Source of the DNA: Schistocephalus solidus | Taxonomy: Eukaryota > Platyhelminthes > Cestoda > Diphyllobothriidea > Diphyllobothriidae | Assembly (NCBI GenBank): GCA_017591395.1 | Contig: WEDG01007025.1 | Coordinates: forward strand, 1-64,000 | DNA length: 64,000 bases | Direction: 5' to 3' | In this document: piece after piece, positions 43,001-53,109 of the stretch | How the letters are laid out: each line of letters starts with the position of its first letter | Numbering within the stretch: the stretch's first letter is position 1 | Notes under the pieces: generated by a model | What the model saw: the letters and a program-made list of their open reading frames with translations, nothing else | What the model was told of the DNA's origin: nothing | Databases searched by the model: none | Translations under genes and position numbers: made by a program

Positions 43001-46000
43001 CTTATCGGACGGATGTTTCTTACAGGCGACCTTTGTAGTGATGGAGGTACTGCCACAGATCCATACACCTGCGAAATCTTACGAATAACACACAATTAGC
43101 ATAGACTTGGGAGACTATGCCCTCCTTTCCTTGCCAAATGTGCTTGCAACTCGCCTCCTTCAAGCTGGCGACCATAAATCGTGAGGGATTCCACGAGGGT
43201 GCATCTTACCAAAACTGCCCTCTTCCCAGACCAGCCTTTGACACCACACTGTATGCCATTACAGTTTGACGCACGCACGACGCTATCATAAGCATTGTAG
43301 TGATCAATCGGCCTTCAGCCCGTGCTCAGATTTCGCAGCCAAACCACCTCAAACAATTCCGAGAATCCCGCCAGATTGGAAGACATTTTGCAGCCTTGTC
43401 GATTGCCAAACTGAATATCAAACAGTTGGTGGAGTTTGCTAGGGGTCAAAACTAGCACAGTAGTGTTCTCCAATTAATGAAACACATTCGAACAGTTTCT
43501 GCCTTCAGGGGCTCAAAAAGTGCAGGGGCAGAATATGTCATATTAATAAAAGAGCAGTGATGCTTAAACCGTCCACGGAGTGAGGCCCTCCGCTTCCAAT
43601 AAAATGTACTGCGAAACGACTCGTTTTACGCGCGCAAAATACCGCGTAACTGTTTACATAGATGCAATCAATAAGTAGCGACCTTCATTCAGTCGTAAAA
43701 ACAACTAGGGCCATTTTTTAACGGTCTCACGCGTACAGGTTGTCTGATGCGCTCAACTTGCATAGTTTTTGGATAAGGGGTAATATGGTGACACTAATAA
43801 GAGGAGGGTATTTCTCACATCAATCCGCTCGCGAATAAATGAACTCCGCAGTTCGATTTCTCCGTTTTCTCTCTCCCGTAACATATCTTTGACCCCGGAG
43901 ATACTATGTTTATGCGATTTCACCGCATTATTCGTCCAAAAGACGACTTCCTCCCCGATGCATCCCTTTGGAATTTATAATTAGTTCATTACTGTCCGAT
44001 TAAATGCCGCATTACAACCTACCTACCATCCTTTATTCTCATGGCAAAGCGATTTTTTTCTGTACAGCTGCTCTTTGAGCCGATGGTCCTCAGTGTGATG
44101 TACGTGTGGTGCCAGATGAACCGGGAGGCAGTCGTCCAGTTTTGGTTTGGCACCCAATTCAAGGCACTCTACTTTCCATGGGCTCTTGTAGTCTTCAACA
44201 TTATCATTCGCGGCAGGTAAACATTTCCTTGACCCTCTCTTCCCTAACCCGCCTCTATTCCCAGTGCCCTGATGGAGCTGGTCGGCATCTTTGTTGGGCA
44301 TGTCTACTACTTCTTTGCTCACCAGTACCCGCAAGAGTTCGGTGGTCCGCTCCTCCTCAAAACACCTGGCTTTTTGTGAGTTCTTCCTCTTTCCTATGCT
44401 TCCTAAGCACTTTTGATTCATCACCTGTTCAAGTGACCGTCTTAGAATGTCGGCCTTTATTGCATTGGGTCGTTAGTCGCACCTTATTCGAGGACTGACC
44501 GCGTCCCTTTCTTCCCCTCCAACTATTAATTACTGACCCAACTCACCATTGGGGCGTTAATTAAGTCTTACCTGCCCGTCATCATTTTATGGAGGCTTAT
44601 TCCGTTCCATCTGGGACCCGAATCCTCGACCTCGCGCGTTATCACCTGCGGCCGAATTAACCTTGCATAGTTTGAAGCTGGTAGGGATGGGTGTGGCCGT
44701 AAGCCGCAAAACAAACCTTACCTGGGTGGCATCCACGTGGGTCGTACATGAACCGCATCTGGAATTTTGACCTCCCCAGCTTCTGTTCTTCAGTGTATAC
44801 CTTGGGGGAACAGCTGCAGCTCATTCAACGTGTTGTCACTTGTAAGGATGACCGTCATTCTGTCGAAAAAATGTAGAACTCTTTCTTGAATTCTCTGCTG
44901 ACTTGCATTTCCCCTGGAATCGAAAGCAAGTAGGAATCGAAAAGTGCCGAGGCTAGAAGCCTTTATAAACTTGCTGTGTTGTTATTCGTGTGCGTGACGG
45001 TAGTCTTAGATGGATTTTGTGCGCCGCGGGTGCGCTGATCCTAAACGGACCGGACTGGTTCACGGCACGCGTTTACCGGGGTAGCCCTAAATCTGCGTGA
45101 GTCCCTGACTGCGGTTCTCCACAACTGTCCCACAAAGTGAGCTCAACAGCGGGGTGTTAATTTCTTAGTGAAGCATGCTTGCGCAGCATCTGCCGAACCC
45201 TCTCGGTCGCCTCCACTATGTCTCAGTGACAAGAGAAGGTCAGAACCGGAGGTGGGTATAGGGCACAGCGTCTGACAAAGCCAAACAATCAGTCTACCAG
45301 TGCCACACTGTCCAGTTCCCACTTGACCTTCGCCAGGCGTCTCTGATCTCACCTAGGTTATAATGCCATAAAGGCCATATTAAAAGACCATAGTACCCTG
45401 AATGTCAGTCCGGAGAAGGACCAAGTTATCCCGTGGTTGGTAGCCTTCTAAGCCACGAGTCCTAGCGTATCGTGGTACATTCAATGGCGTCATGTTCCGT
45501 TCACGTGTGTGGCACATGTTGGACTTGGGTTTTCACGCTGTATCGTCCATTGCGCCCAATCATATAACCTTTTGGTTGACAGACACGGAGTCGAATAAAT
45601 GGGAGCGGCAAGAGTGAGAGTGAGCTCGACATTTTGAAATCCATCCTGACGGCAAATCAACGCACTCCTTAGTATAATAAATCTAACGCATCTGAATGGC
45701 TTGCTGGCAGTGGATCAGGCTGTACCAGCTCTCTAATGTGACCTGTTACGACCCTCTTATCTGCATAGGGTCACAGCCGCCCGTGATGCAGCTCGACACT
45801 TATGTACTAAGACCCAGTTCATGTGTGGTACGCGTAGGTGGGTGTTTGATTTTGACAGCCACTGTGCTCAAAGTCCAGTTCCGACCACCTTATCGTCATC
45901 TGGACATCTTAACAAGGTGGATGAGGGAGGAGAGTGGGGTAGGTGCAACACGACTCTACTTCAGTATAAGTTAATGGATGCGCAAGCCACCATTGTCGAA

Positions 46001-48536
46001 CCTACTCCTTAGAGCAACAGTGGATGGCATTGCTTGAGATGGTCTACCTGTTGTGTCGGGTGGATGCTTCTGTTGTTGGGTTAGAACACTGATTTTTTCA
46101 GCGCCCTTGAGTTTCGCGTGTGCGCACACCATGGCTCCCCTGCGTAGTCTGAAATTCGTTTACGCAGTAACCCCTCGGACAGCGCGTGCCTGCAGCTGTC
46201 TGCTTGAGAAAAGGTTTTCACAGCGACTTCTTAATCATTCAACGCTCGAGCTTGCCATTTTCACAGCTCTTCTTGTGTAAAGGCCGTTCCATCATTCGGC
46301 ACCTATAGGCCTGCTGAACAGCCTGACAGTTCGACCGTCGATTTTGACGAGGTCCACCGTATGCTCCACACCAGGTGGTGCAGGGACGGTGACTTGCGCG
46401 TGAAGTAGATTTAAGTGATAGTAGCCTTGCGCTGCAGCTACCGCACTCTCTCCTCCTCTCCCACCTGAGCCTGGTGTCAAAACAGAGTCAAGAAGAACGG
46501 AGATGGGAGAGGGCGCAGGTGGCTGGCGTGACCGGAACCGCCCCTGGGTGTACCACCACACCTGATTCGGATCCCATGGAGTGGGAGTGCCATAAAGGCT
46601 ACATTAAGAAGGAGCCATTGCAGCCTGACTCTCAGTCCGCCACTCCACACATTGGTCTGATCACGCGGTCCGAGTTATCCTGTCAGTTGGCAACCTTCCA
46701 AGCCACGGCTTTTAGCGCACCGTGATAGTTTCAAGCGCGTCCGATTGTTTATAGTGAGGAAAATGCGCTGAGCTGTTAACCTCACTCTCTCCCCCACCCC
46801 CACAATCAGACCACCATCCGAGCCAGTCAGTTGTTTGATGTGGGAGTGGGCGCATTGGCTGACGGGTCGGCGTACCTGTCTTCGCGCGCCACAGCACGAC
46901 CTGGCCCCCATAACGCACACACCAGGATTTACTTAGTCAGGGGATATGGAGGAGCCATCGCCGTCTAACTCCCGGTCCACTAATCAGCCACTCGACACAC
47001 TCAGCACATACACTGGGACGACGGCGTGGTCTGGTGTAAGCGTCAGATTGGCAGCCTTCCAATCCATGGTTTCTAGGAAACCGCGATTTTATCAGGTACA
47101 TTATGATGATTGTGAGGGTGTTGTCTATGTATTAGTGTAGATGGTGTGCGCTGATGTGGCTTAGCCTCCGGTGGTTTACCGCAGGTTGTCGTGGAGGCAC
47201 GTGTGTCCTAATAGGCCCATGCAGTGTTTAAATGTGCGGGAGCAGTGAGGGCAGTGAAGGCGGGCGCGTCGACTGTATGTCGGAGCCCCAGACACTGGTT
47301 CACCAGCCTCCGTGCGATGGATTCGTAGGAATGCTTTAGTACAGCCAACCTTCTAGCCAACTGAGCTACAAGGCCCCCACGCGTGATTAAACTCACGGTT
47401 CCCGGTGGGGGGCTCGTAGCTTAGCTGACTAGAGCATTGGCTGTACCAAAGCCTTCCCTTTGCTGGCGTGGGTTCAACTCCCATCGAGGCCGCCGAATTT
47501 TTCAAAAGTTGTTCAACTTTATTTTTTAAATCTGCCAAAAGCCCCTGCTATTTTCAGTCAGTTTTCTGCCTATGCAACGATTCCAGTAGGAGAGCCGCGC
47601 TGAGAAATGGATACAAGGCCTAAAAATAATCTATTTTTCATCCTGGTTTATTTAGGAGTTTAACCTGTCTCATTTAAGGAGAAGTTACCCCTCCGCCTGC
47701 CACGGGACTGTCTAATGACTTGTCTGCTTCAATTATATCAAGCCGCAATCGGGGTTGAGTGTCGCATTACCATAGTCAATGATAAAATACTACTGATTTC
47801 AATTACATACCATCTATGCTTTGTTCCCCGCCTGACCCTATTCAACGACTGATGCAAGCCTTTCGTATGTCCGAGCTACTCGGTTGTTTGCATATCTAGG
47901 GAAAAGGGACACAGTGTTTCCGTTTTGGCATCTGATTTAGTCAAATAGGAGTAGTGAGTATCCTGTTTGCTGAACGCTGGCTCTTGCAGTTTATTCCTTA
48001 GACACCTGCCATGCTGTAGTCTATAGGATAATGACGAACGCCGCTGGTGGTAAAGAAAGTTGGAGGTCAGAAATTAATAAACTTAATTTTTCTGTTTATC
48101 ATCTTATTGTTTACAGCGCTGCTTGACTTTTGCCTTCAAATCCATGTTTGCTACATACACTTTGCCTGTGGTGGCGATGGTGGTAGAATTTGGGAAACCG
48201 AACGGTTACTTTCCGGCTGCAGGATAAATTATCCAGACGCGCACTTACTTGGCATTGCTAGCGTTGATATAGCGGTTTCTTATCCGTCTTTATATTTCGC
48301 GCTCCTTTTATCAGCTCTCCGTTGCGCTTGATTTTTCAATAACAGTCGTCTTTTATTCTATTAATAATGCTTACTTATTTATAAAACGTAACACTTTTTG
48401 CTGAAATAGGTACCGCATCTTCCCATCTACCCGGGGTGCTGTTTCTGGTTTTGGTATACCTCCTCCACAAATGCAGCGCGATTCAGGCCCTCGAGGTTTC
48501 CCTGGTCGGGGTAACGTGCTAGGCAGGGACTATTGA
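40073..48536 (+). CDS. DERL1: Derlin-1-like protein (ER-associated degradation), seven exons, complete
   Basis: Derlins are rhomboid-like ER membrane pseudoproteases that retrotranslocate misfolded proteins for proteasomal degradation with p97/VCP. Exons: 40073-40231, 40264-40375, 40407-40471, 40799-40825, 44068-44216, 44265-44375 and 48410-48536. They total 750 nt, 249 residues; human DERL1 is about the same length. Visible features are GIPRLTRYWLTGTIVLSLLG at residues 12-31, the WR motif in IWRPVTALFFYP (54-65), NLYFLYTYSSRLETV (about 77-91), SVMYVWCQMNRE, VQFWFGTQFKALYFPWAL, a GIFVG GxxxG motif (178-182) and a C-terminal SHP box, FPGRGNVL (238-245). All introns are GT-AG; three are 31-48 bp. 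No rhomboid Ser-His dyad is expected. Exon 4 (27 nt) is predicted from spacing and splice sites. Kozak context AATAATGA is fair. Certainty is high for identity, moderate for exon 4. Confidence 0.95.
40799..40825 (+). other. Predicted 27-nt derlin micro-exon
   Basis: Exon 3 ends in phase 0 after WITLT and exon 5 starts in phase 0 with LLFEPM. Human Derlin-1 has nine residues between the equivalent positions. This segment, preceded by TTTATTTCTACAG and followed by GTATAG, encodes exactly nine residues (LYFLLASFI), hydrophobic as expected for a membrane helix. Confidence 0.6.
41345..41880 (-). pseudogene. RTE-like LINE polymerase C-terminal fragment in derlin intron
   Basis: Minus strand 41846-41634 reads RLEVYEPCCQRTSSRAKYTD, then FVSNETALTRYKKVM and IQERQLLRR. 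This is the LEVFDHxCLR...KYTDFVSNE...IQERRLRWFGH ending of RTE-type LINE polymerases. The same ending is at 42490-42640 on +. It is antisense to derlin and lies in its 3.2-kb intron. Confidence 0.62.
42240..42935 (+). pseudogene. RTE-like LINE polymerase C-terminus and 3' UTR in derlin intron
   Basis: Frames read CQLEVDSFKYFGASLLLNG (about 42268), VFSSLSKCLWTRRDISLVTK, SVRSILYGHEYQAVCVADEH (about 42463-42522), RLRTTVRLKYTDFVSTIKV, LKVFGLDFRCPFNELSIAAL and SRRRCQIQTSLDTGQDME (about 42718-42771). This is the collinear C-terminal half of an RTE-type ORF2. A 3' UTR with AATAAAG follows to about 42935. Frame breaks occur between blocks. Confidence 0.7.
42936..44067. other. Derlin intron, remainder
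   Basis: No recognisable gene. The interval contains anonymous unique or old-repeat sequence up to the acceptor TTTTTTTCTGTACAG before derlin exon 5. A short frame at 43278-43096 (-) has no family resemblance. Confidence 0.5.
45140..45480 (-). repeat. LINE-E 3' UTR, diverged copy
   Basis: AATGCCATAAAGGCCATATT, TGTCAGTCCG, TTATCCCGTGGTTGGTAGCC and AGCCACG...TAGCGTATCGTGGT match 46590-46725 in order. It lies in derlin intron 6. I call the strand minus because in other copies the coding end is to the right on the minus strand. Confidence 0.55.
46300..47332 (-). mobile_element. LINE-E 3' end (C2H2 coding end and 3' UTR), derlin intron 6
   Basis: The whole stretch is collinear with 61185-62185. 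46300-46730 also matches 53110-53527. At 47160-47332 DNA matches the C2H2-coding end at 62010-62180 (minus strand), but the frame is broken. 46300-47150 is therefore 3' UTR. It is antisense to derlin and directly abuts a half tRNA-like segment at 47333. Confidence 0.7.
47333..47378 (-). repeat. Half tRNA-like segment, SINE family Y
   Basis: Minus strand: GGGGGCCTTGTAGCTCAGTT, then GGCTAGAAGGTTGGCTGTAC and TAAAGC. This is the 5' half (acceptor, D-arm, anticodon arm) of the sequence found whole on + at 47410-47491, so the two are head to head 31 bp apart. Confidence 0.6.
47410..47491 (+). repeat. tRNA-like sequence, SINE family Y head
   Basis: It folds well: GGGCTCG pairs with CGAGGCC (6 of 7), the D-arm GCTT/GAGC pairs, and the anticodon stem GGCT/AGCC encloses the 7-nt loop GTACCAA. 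A 13-nt variable region precedes a T-arm with GTGGG TTCAACT CCCAT. The A box TAGCTTAGCTGACTAGAGC and the B box GGGTTCAACTCCC are present. The length of 82 nt suits a class II tRNA. Anticodon would be ACC, but its assignment is uncertain. The flank AAACTCACGGTTCCC recurs at the related copy near 55553, so a tRNA-derived SINE is likelier than a tRNA gene. Confidence 0.6.
47500..48409. other. Derlin intron 6, remainder
   Basis: No recognisable repeat or gene. One open frame (48047-48331, +, 94 codons, hydrophobic start) has no family resemblance and ends inside the intron. Confidence 0.45.
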
Positions 48537-48670
48537 ATCATCTGTGGTAATAGTCGAACTTTTGACGTGCACACGCCACAACCCCGTGCATTCATATTAT
48601 TTCGTCTCTGAGATATTTTTTTCGGTTACTTCCTGCTTCTGTTAAGGCTGCCTTTTGGGTCTGTTTTGTA

Positions 48671-48676
48671 AATAAA
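48671..48676 (+). terminator. Probable derlin polyadenylation signal
   Basis: AATAAA lies 135 nt after the derlin stop codon, followed by a T/G-rich stretch (TTTCTTGCTTGATCACTGTTCG). It is the first such hexamer in the 3' flank. Confidence 0.55.
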
Positions 48677-49688
48677 TAGTGAAGTTTCTTGCTTGATCAC
48701 TGTTCGTTTTCTCTCTTTGCACATTGCGTATAAAGCAGTATTCAACCCTGCCTGTTTCACCTTCATGTAAGTGGCGGATTTATGAAGTCGTTCGGTAGCG
48801 GTCCTGCCTCCAAATCGCCAGTTGCAGCTAGTAGTTTTGGGGCATAGAAACGCAAATGGTTAGTTTTACGCCTATCACCTAAGCAAAAACAGTTTTTTAA
48901 AACTTGCCTCCTGATCTAGGTGTACAAACAAGGATCTTGAGCGCAACACCTTGAGTGTCAATGGCTTATATTTCTCAAACGTATAACCTGCCGCAGACCA
49001 ACTTGCTTACATCCACATGTCTGCCAATATCGACATCAATGCAGGGGGTGGTTTTGCTGGTCCTTCATATTTTATTCGTTTCTCGATTCGTCACTATTAC
49101 CATAACTGGCTAAGTTAAGTGGAAAGGGGAGCAATTTTGATCCTCCGGAGATAGACCATATTGCCAAGCGTTTCGGGCGCGCGTTCAAGTTCAAAACTTG
49201 CCAGCCTAAATGTATATTTGCACCGAGTCTGCGTAGCCATTTCTGGGCATATTTTCGTTGCGGGTATGCTCAAAAGAGGTTCTTCCGATTGAAAACTGAG
49301 TTTCCTGTGGAATGTCGGGATCACCGCGGCTCATGGGCAGTCTGACCGGCGCTCCTTGATACTAGCCTGTGCCTAAGGCGTGTAAGGAGTATCGTAGGCC
49401 CCCACCAAACGGCACACACTGCGATGCCTAGGTTCATCGCCTCACTGCAGTCTAGTGGTGCACTGATTTTGCTACCAGTGTAGCCCCTCTCACCGGTGTA
49501 CTTGAATCGACCATTGTCGCTCGGACGACGTAATTGATTCGTTTTTGGGTAATGCTCACTCTCGATTCAGACAACACATGCTCTGGTACTCTCGACACGT
49601 TCTTGATGTTATATCTTGTTCGCAATCGCTAGCTTTATCCGCGAGCATCGATTAGTGTGTTGCTTCTGGGTAAACCGTTCCTCACAAA

Positions 49689-49715
49689 ATGGACTTTGAG
49701 GTAGACGATCTTGGA
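49689..49715 (+). CDS. Candidate first coding exon, unknown gene
   Basis: ATG in good context (ACAAAATGG) opens nine codons, MDFEVDDLG, ending at GTAAGT, with a pyrimidine-rich acceptor TTTTGTGTGCAG 44 nt later. The next codons after that acceptor hit a stop in the required phase. The pairing therefore fails, and another acceptor would be needed. Function unknown. Confidence 0.15.
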
Positions 49716-50309
49716 GTAAGTTTGCACGTGATGTTCACATAATTTCATTTTGTGTGCAGCTTAGTGGTTAATGACGCAATTCAGGATCTTTTGGGTATTT
49801 TTCGGAATGCGGTTATCTGTTGGACTGTTGTCTGCTGGCCTTTTTACCAGGATTTCAAGAACTAATGACAATTCAGCTCACTGTAGTTAAATATGGCACG
49901 CTAGGATTCTTCACAGAGAAGGTTGTCGGCTAACGCATAAACTCGGTCTTCATTTGGAGTGATCATCAGACTGTAATGGGTCCTTCTAACTGCGACTTCT
50001 CAATTATTTGGAATCCGAACCGATGTGTGGCAGGCATTGGACAATTCACCACAAAGCAGCCGCTGATCCCCATTGCCTTTTTATTCGGCATGGTTTGCGC
50101 AACTTAAACCATTTCGGATCTGGAGCCAAGTCACTCGGTGTAAACTATTAAACGCACGTCAATGTTATCACGACTTCCCAACAGTCGTGGTTTGGGGATT
50201 TTTCGGTCGACGAGATAAACCGTTCCCCGGCACCTTCTCATTAAAGCACCCTCACTCGCCTGAACCTGCGTGGCACGCGCAGGTAGACGAGTGAGTTTCG
50301 TCAGACCCT

Positions 50310-50642
50310 ATGTTCTTTTTCATTTTTTTCTCTCCATCGGGACACGGTGGATGCTGGAAAGGAGACGAGGTAGATGAAACAAAATTTTACTTCCCTCGCA
50401 AGACCCTGCTGGGTCCACCACCTCGAGATGACCAAAAGGTCAATTCCAGTTTCTCGAGGCTGATGAGGAGGCTTGGTAGGGAGATTACTGAATGCGGACA
50501 GGAGCTTTCACATTTGCAGCTGTTTTATAAAAGGATGGGCTTCGGTGAAACGGGCGTAGTGCTCTTTAATGGTGGTGTGGGAAACCCCTTTCAAAACAGA
50601 AATCTTCCGGATGCTTATGGACAATCATTTCCGACTGTCTAA
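50310..50642 (+). CDS. Anonymous 110-codon open frame
   Basis: It begins MFFFIFFSPSGHGG and includes DEVDETKFYFPRKTLLGPPP, then SFSRLMRRLGREITECGQEL. The pyrimidine-rich start (TTTTTCATTTTTTTCTCTCC) looks more like an intron end than coding, so a real exon might begin near 50361. The opposite strand is also open over part of this region. I recognise no domain, and chance is possible. Confidence 0.2.
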   Translation: MFFFIFFSPSGHGGCWKGDEVDETKFYFPRKTLLGPPPRDDQKVNSSFSRLMRRLGREITECGQELSHLQLFYKRMGFGETGVVLFNGGVGNPFQNRNLPDAYGQSFPTV

Positions 50643-51109
50643 ACATGTGAAATCTCTTATCACTTGAGTAGAATCCCCCTTTTTGGTTGGCGTAATTTGC
50701 TATTATATCAATTAATATTTTCTCGAAGTCCGTACCAGTGGAGAACTCTTGGGTTGATACATGCAATCTGACGGATTTCTCACTGATCTACATAAGCATG
50801 CAAAAGAGAGAATTTCCAGTGTTCTCATTTTCATGAATGATGCTGTTCTAATATAGCGAAGTTTCATGATTAGTAATTGGAAATTCCTAAGCGTTCTGTC
50901 CATCTGTTTATAGTGATATGCCTGTTGGTGAAGTTAGTTTTAGTATGCTCTGATTTGGTGAGTTAGCAAGTGCTGCCTTGACTTTCGCGTCTCTAGATCA
51001 TCGGAATTCTGAATTTAGGAGGCTAACGGTCCAATCCGGTCTAATAGTAGTACCTTCTGCCACCCGACAAGTAGCAGTGACAGAAATGCAAAAATCTTGA
51101 AGGGCAATG

Positions 51110-51272
51110 GAAGTCCCTGCTTAGAAGAATATTACGGGTAAAGACAATAGAGACTGGAATAGCCATTTCTGTCTTATTAGTCATCATCAGCCAGCCATAA
51201 ACAAAAATTGAGGTTCGAACCTGTGATCTGTTTGTTAGTAGTCCAGTGCCCTAGCCATTGAGCTACGGAATC
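51110..51272 (-). repeat. tRNA-derived SINE family X, copy 1
   Basis: Minus strand: the head TCCGTAGCTCAATGGCTAGG (A box) and AGGTTCGAACCT (B box) is followed by a body with GGCTGGCTGATGATGAC and ATTCCAGTCTCTATTG. The body recurs at 51390-51475 and 54640-54720. The order, head then shared body, is that of a SINE. Confidence 0.6.
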
Positions 51273-51389
51273 GCTGTGCGATCGGGTACATTAACAATGG
51301 TAGTTGGGTGCACGTCGCTTGCCTTACGGAATACACTCCTTCCGTTGTGCCCTGGAGCTCACGCGAGCCCTATCAGCAGCCACAGTGGT

Positions 51390-51555
51390 TAGTATTATAA
51401 GCAGAATATAATAACCAACACAGACAAGGGAGAATGGCTTATTAGCTGTCATCAGATAGCCCTACCCAACCCCAGGTGTGGCAACCCCGGAGGCCAGAAC
51501 CGTCGACCTGTTGGTTGGAAATCCAATGTTCGTAGCTATTGAGCCATGGACTGGG
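51390..51555 (-). repeat. tRNA-derived SINE family X, copy 2
   Basis: The head at 51555-51485 (TGGCTCAATAGCTACGAAC, then GACGGTTCTGGCCTCC) is followed by a body with CTGATGACAGCTAATAAGCC. It is more diverged than copy 1 and lies 120 bp from it in the same orientation. Confidence 0.5.
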
Positions 51556-51803
51556 TACTTAGTGATTCAGACTGCCAAACATTTTTTAGTCAGGCGCATT
51601 CGGGCGCCCCAAAAAGTTGTTCCGAATGTAAAAAAACGGTGCAAAATGATATAGCAATTTTGCACCTAGCTGGCGTAAACAGCAAAAGGTCATACAAAGG
51701 TTAAACAAGCATGCAGGTTAGACGCTACAGGTAGGCGAACGACAATTCTCCTTTTTGACATCTGTAAAAGTAGGTGATTTAAAGTCACTAACTGCTGTCT
51801 TTT

Positions 51804-52121
51804 GTGTTGGACTATGCCAGCTGGTCGGAGGTCCATTACTTGGACCGGTTGCATGACAGTACTTTAGTGTATGACTTAAAAAAATTGGCACCTATTAAAT
51901 GCACCCATTTTCTGCCTCTTCGCGCAAATAACATGGATGGCAACATGTTGTATGGCAGTGTAGATGATTCAAAGAGTGCTGGGTGTGCGGATGAGGCCCA
52001 GCTCGAATGGCCAATCACCGACAGTTCTACGTGTCAAACCAGCAAGGACATTTTGCACATAAAATACGTGCAACTACAGTATGTGGCCTATCGCATGCAA
52101 AATGCCGAAATTTACGAATGA
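51804..52121 (+). CDS. Anonymous 105-codon open frame
   Basis: It starts MLDYASWSEVHYLDRLHDST and contains IKCTHFLPLRANNMDGNM and ILHIKYVQLQYVAYRMQNAE. Composition is protein-like, without low complexity, but I recognise no family. No splice or promoter context supports it. The reverse strand has a 60-codon frame over the same bases. Confidence 0.2.
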   Translation: MLDYASWSEVHYLDRLHDSTLVYDLKKLAPIKCTHFLPLRANNMDGNMLYGSVDDSKSAGCADEAQLEWPITDSSTCQTSKDILHIKYVQLQYVAYRMQNAEIYE

Positions 52122-53109
52122 TAGCTAAGCAATCGCAAGCCGGAACCAACCACTGAACCAAAGCTGTGAAAGAATACTGAACGACTTTAAGTTATTTGAA
52201 GATATAAAGTTAATATCAAAAGTAATATTACGTTTTTTGGGAATACAAACTTTTGTAAGAATACTTAAAATTCTGATAGCGTGAAAGGTAGCTGTAACTG
52301 AATAAGTTCAAGTTTTTAATGTACAGAAAGCCTGTCAGTACAAAACCGGATAAATGCATCAGTGCAAGTAGAATTACGTTTGAAAATAGTTCCCTAGTGA
52401 AGTCTACACTTCAATATATTTCGAGAATAAGCATAATGGCAAGTATGGCCGTTAGCAAACAGTTCACATTTCGAGTATAGATTCCAACACGATTTCACGA
52501 AGAATGGCTGTTTTTTCCGTTTTTCACTTGGGTGAGATACAATGGACTAGGGCTTAAACTTTTCCCGTGATTTCGCTGATAGGCACGTCACAGGAATAAA
52601 ATTCCGCATAAAGTCGCTTGTTCACAGGCCAGTCACTGACTAATAAATTTAAATAAAATCGTCAGGTGCAATCGCACCCTACTATTTGGTGCATATTAAC
52701 GGATTCATTCTTTCCTCAAAGTTCTTCATCGGCATTCCTGGCTTCAGTGTACAATGAGTTTCAGATCGTCCTTAAAATAGCAGTTTATGCTTCACGATCT
52801 TCAGTATTCCAGATCGATTGTATTCAAATGTAGATTGTTACTGTACGGTTATCAAAAGGTATTCACTACAAGCATTTTCCGAAGAATTGAGTTCTTGAGC
52901 ATTATTTATAATGCTGATGGTCCTTTGGGTCATATTTTTAGACTCATCCAAACACTAAATCTCGTCACCGAGAAATCTGAACTTCCACAACAAAAGTCGG
53001 CATGTAATGTGCTTAAGGTCAGTTTAGAAACTTTCTATAATAAGTTACCTCTTTAAGAAACGTGTTCTTAGGTAATACGCTGAGTATGTCTGCGTTTAAG
53101 TTGCCATCA
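52122..53109. other. About 1 kb without a supported gene
   Basis: AT-rich sequence. One frame at 52787-53056 (+, 89 codons) has no recognisable domain. Confidence 0.45.

Larger units (their letters stand above)
48700..51100. other. 2.4 kb with only weak coding hints
   Basis: A stop-free stretch at about 49104-49345 (+) contains SNFDPPEIDHIAKRF, faintly like the start of a calcineurin-B-type EF-hand protein, but no EF-hand loop follows. At 49689 a short ATG frame ends at a strong GTAAGT donor (49716). A Cys/Pro-rich repeat-like stretch occupies 49340-49560. None is convincing. Confidence 0.35.

Noticed and set aside
43096..43278. A further LINE polymerase fragment in the derlin intron
   Set aside because: The GVKGW reading looked like a GVKQGC block, but no neighbouring blocks support it.
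44023..44498. 133-codon minus-strand frame and 130-codon plus-strand frame
   Set aside because: Both are shadows of derlin exons 5 and 6 (44068-44216, 44265-44375), which read as derlin in a different + frame.
49689..49760. A 44-bp mini-intron joining MDFEVDDLG to the exon after TTTTGTGTGCAG
   Set aside because: The required phase runs into a stop three codons into the next exon.
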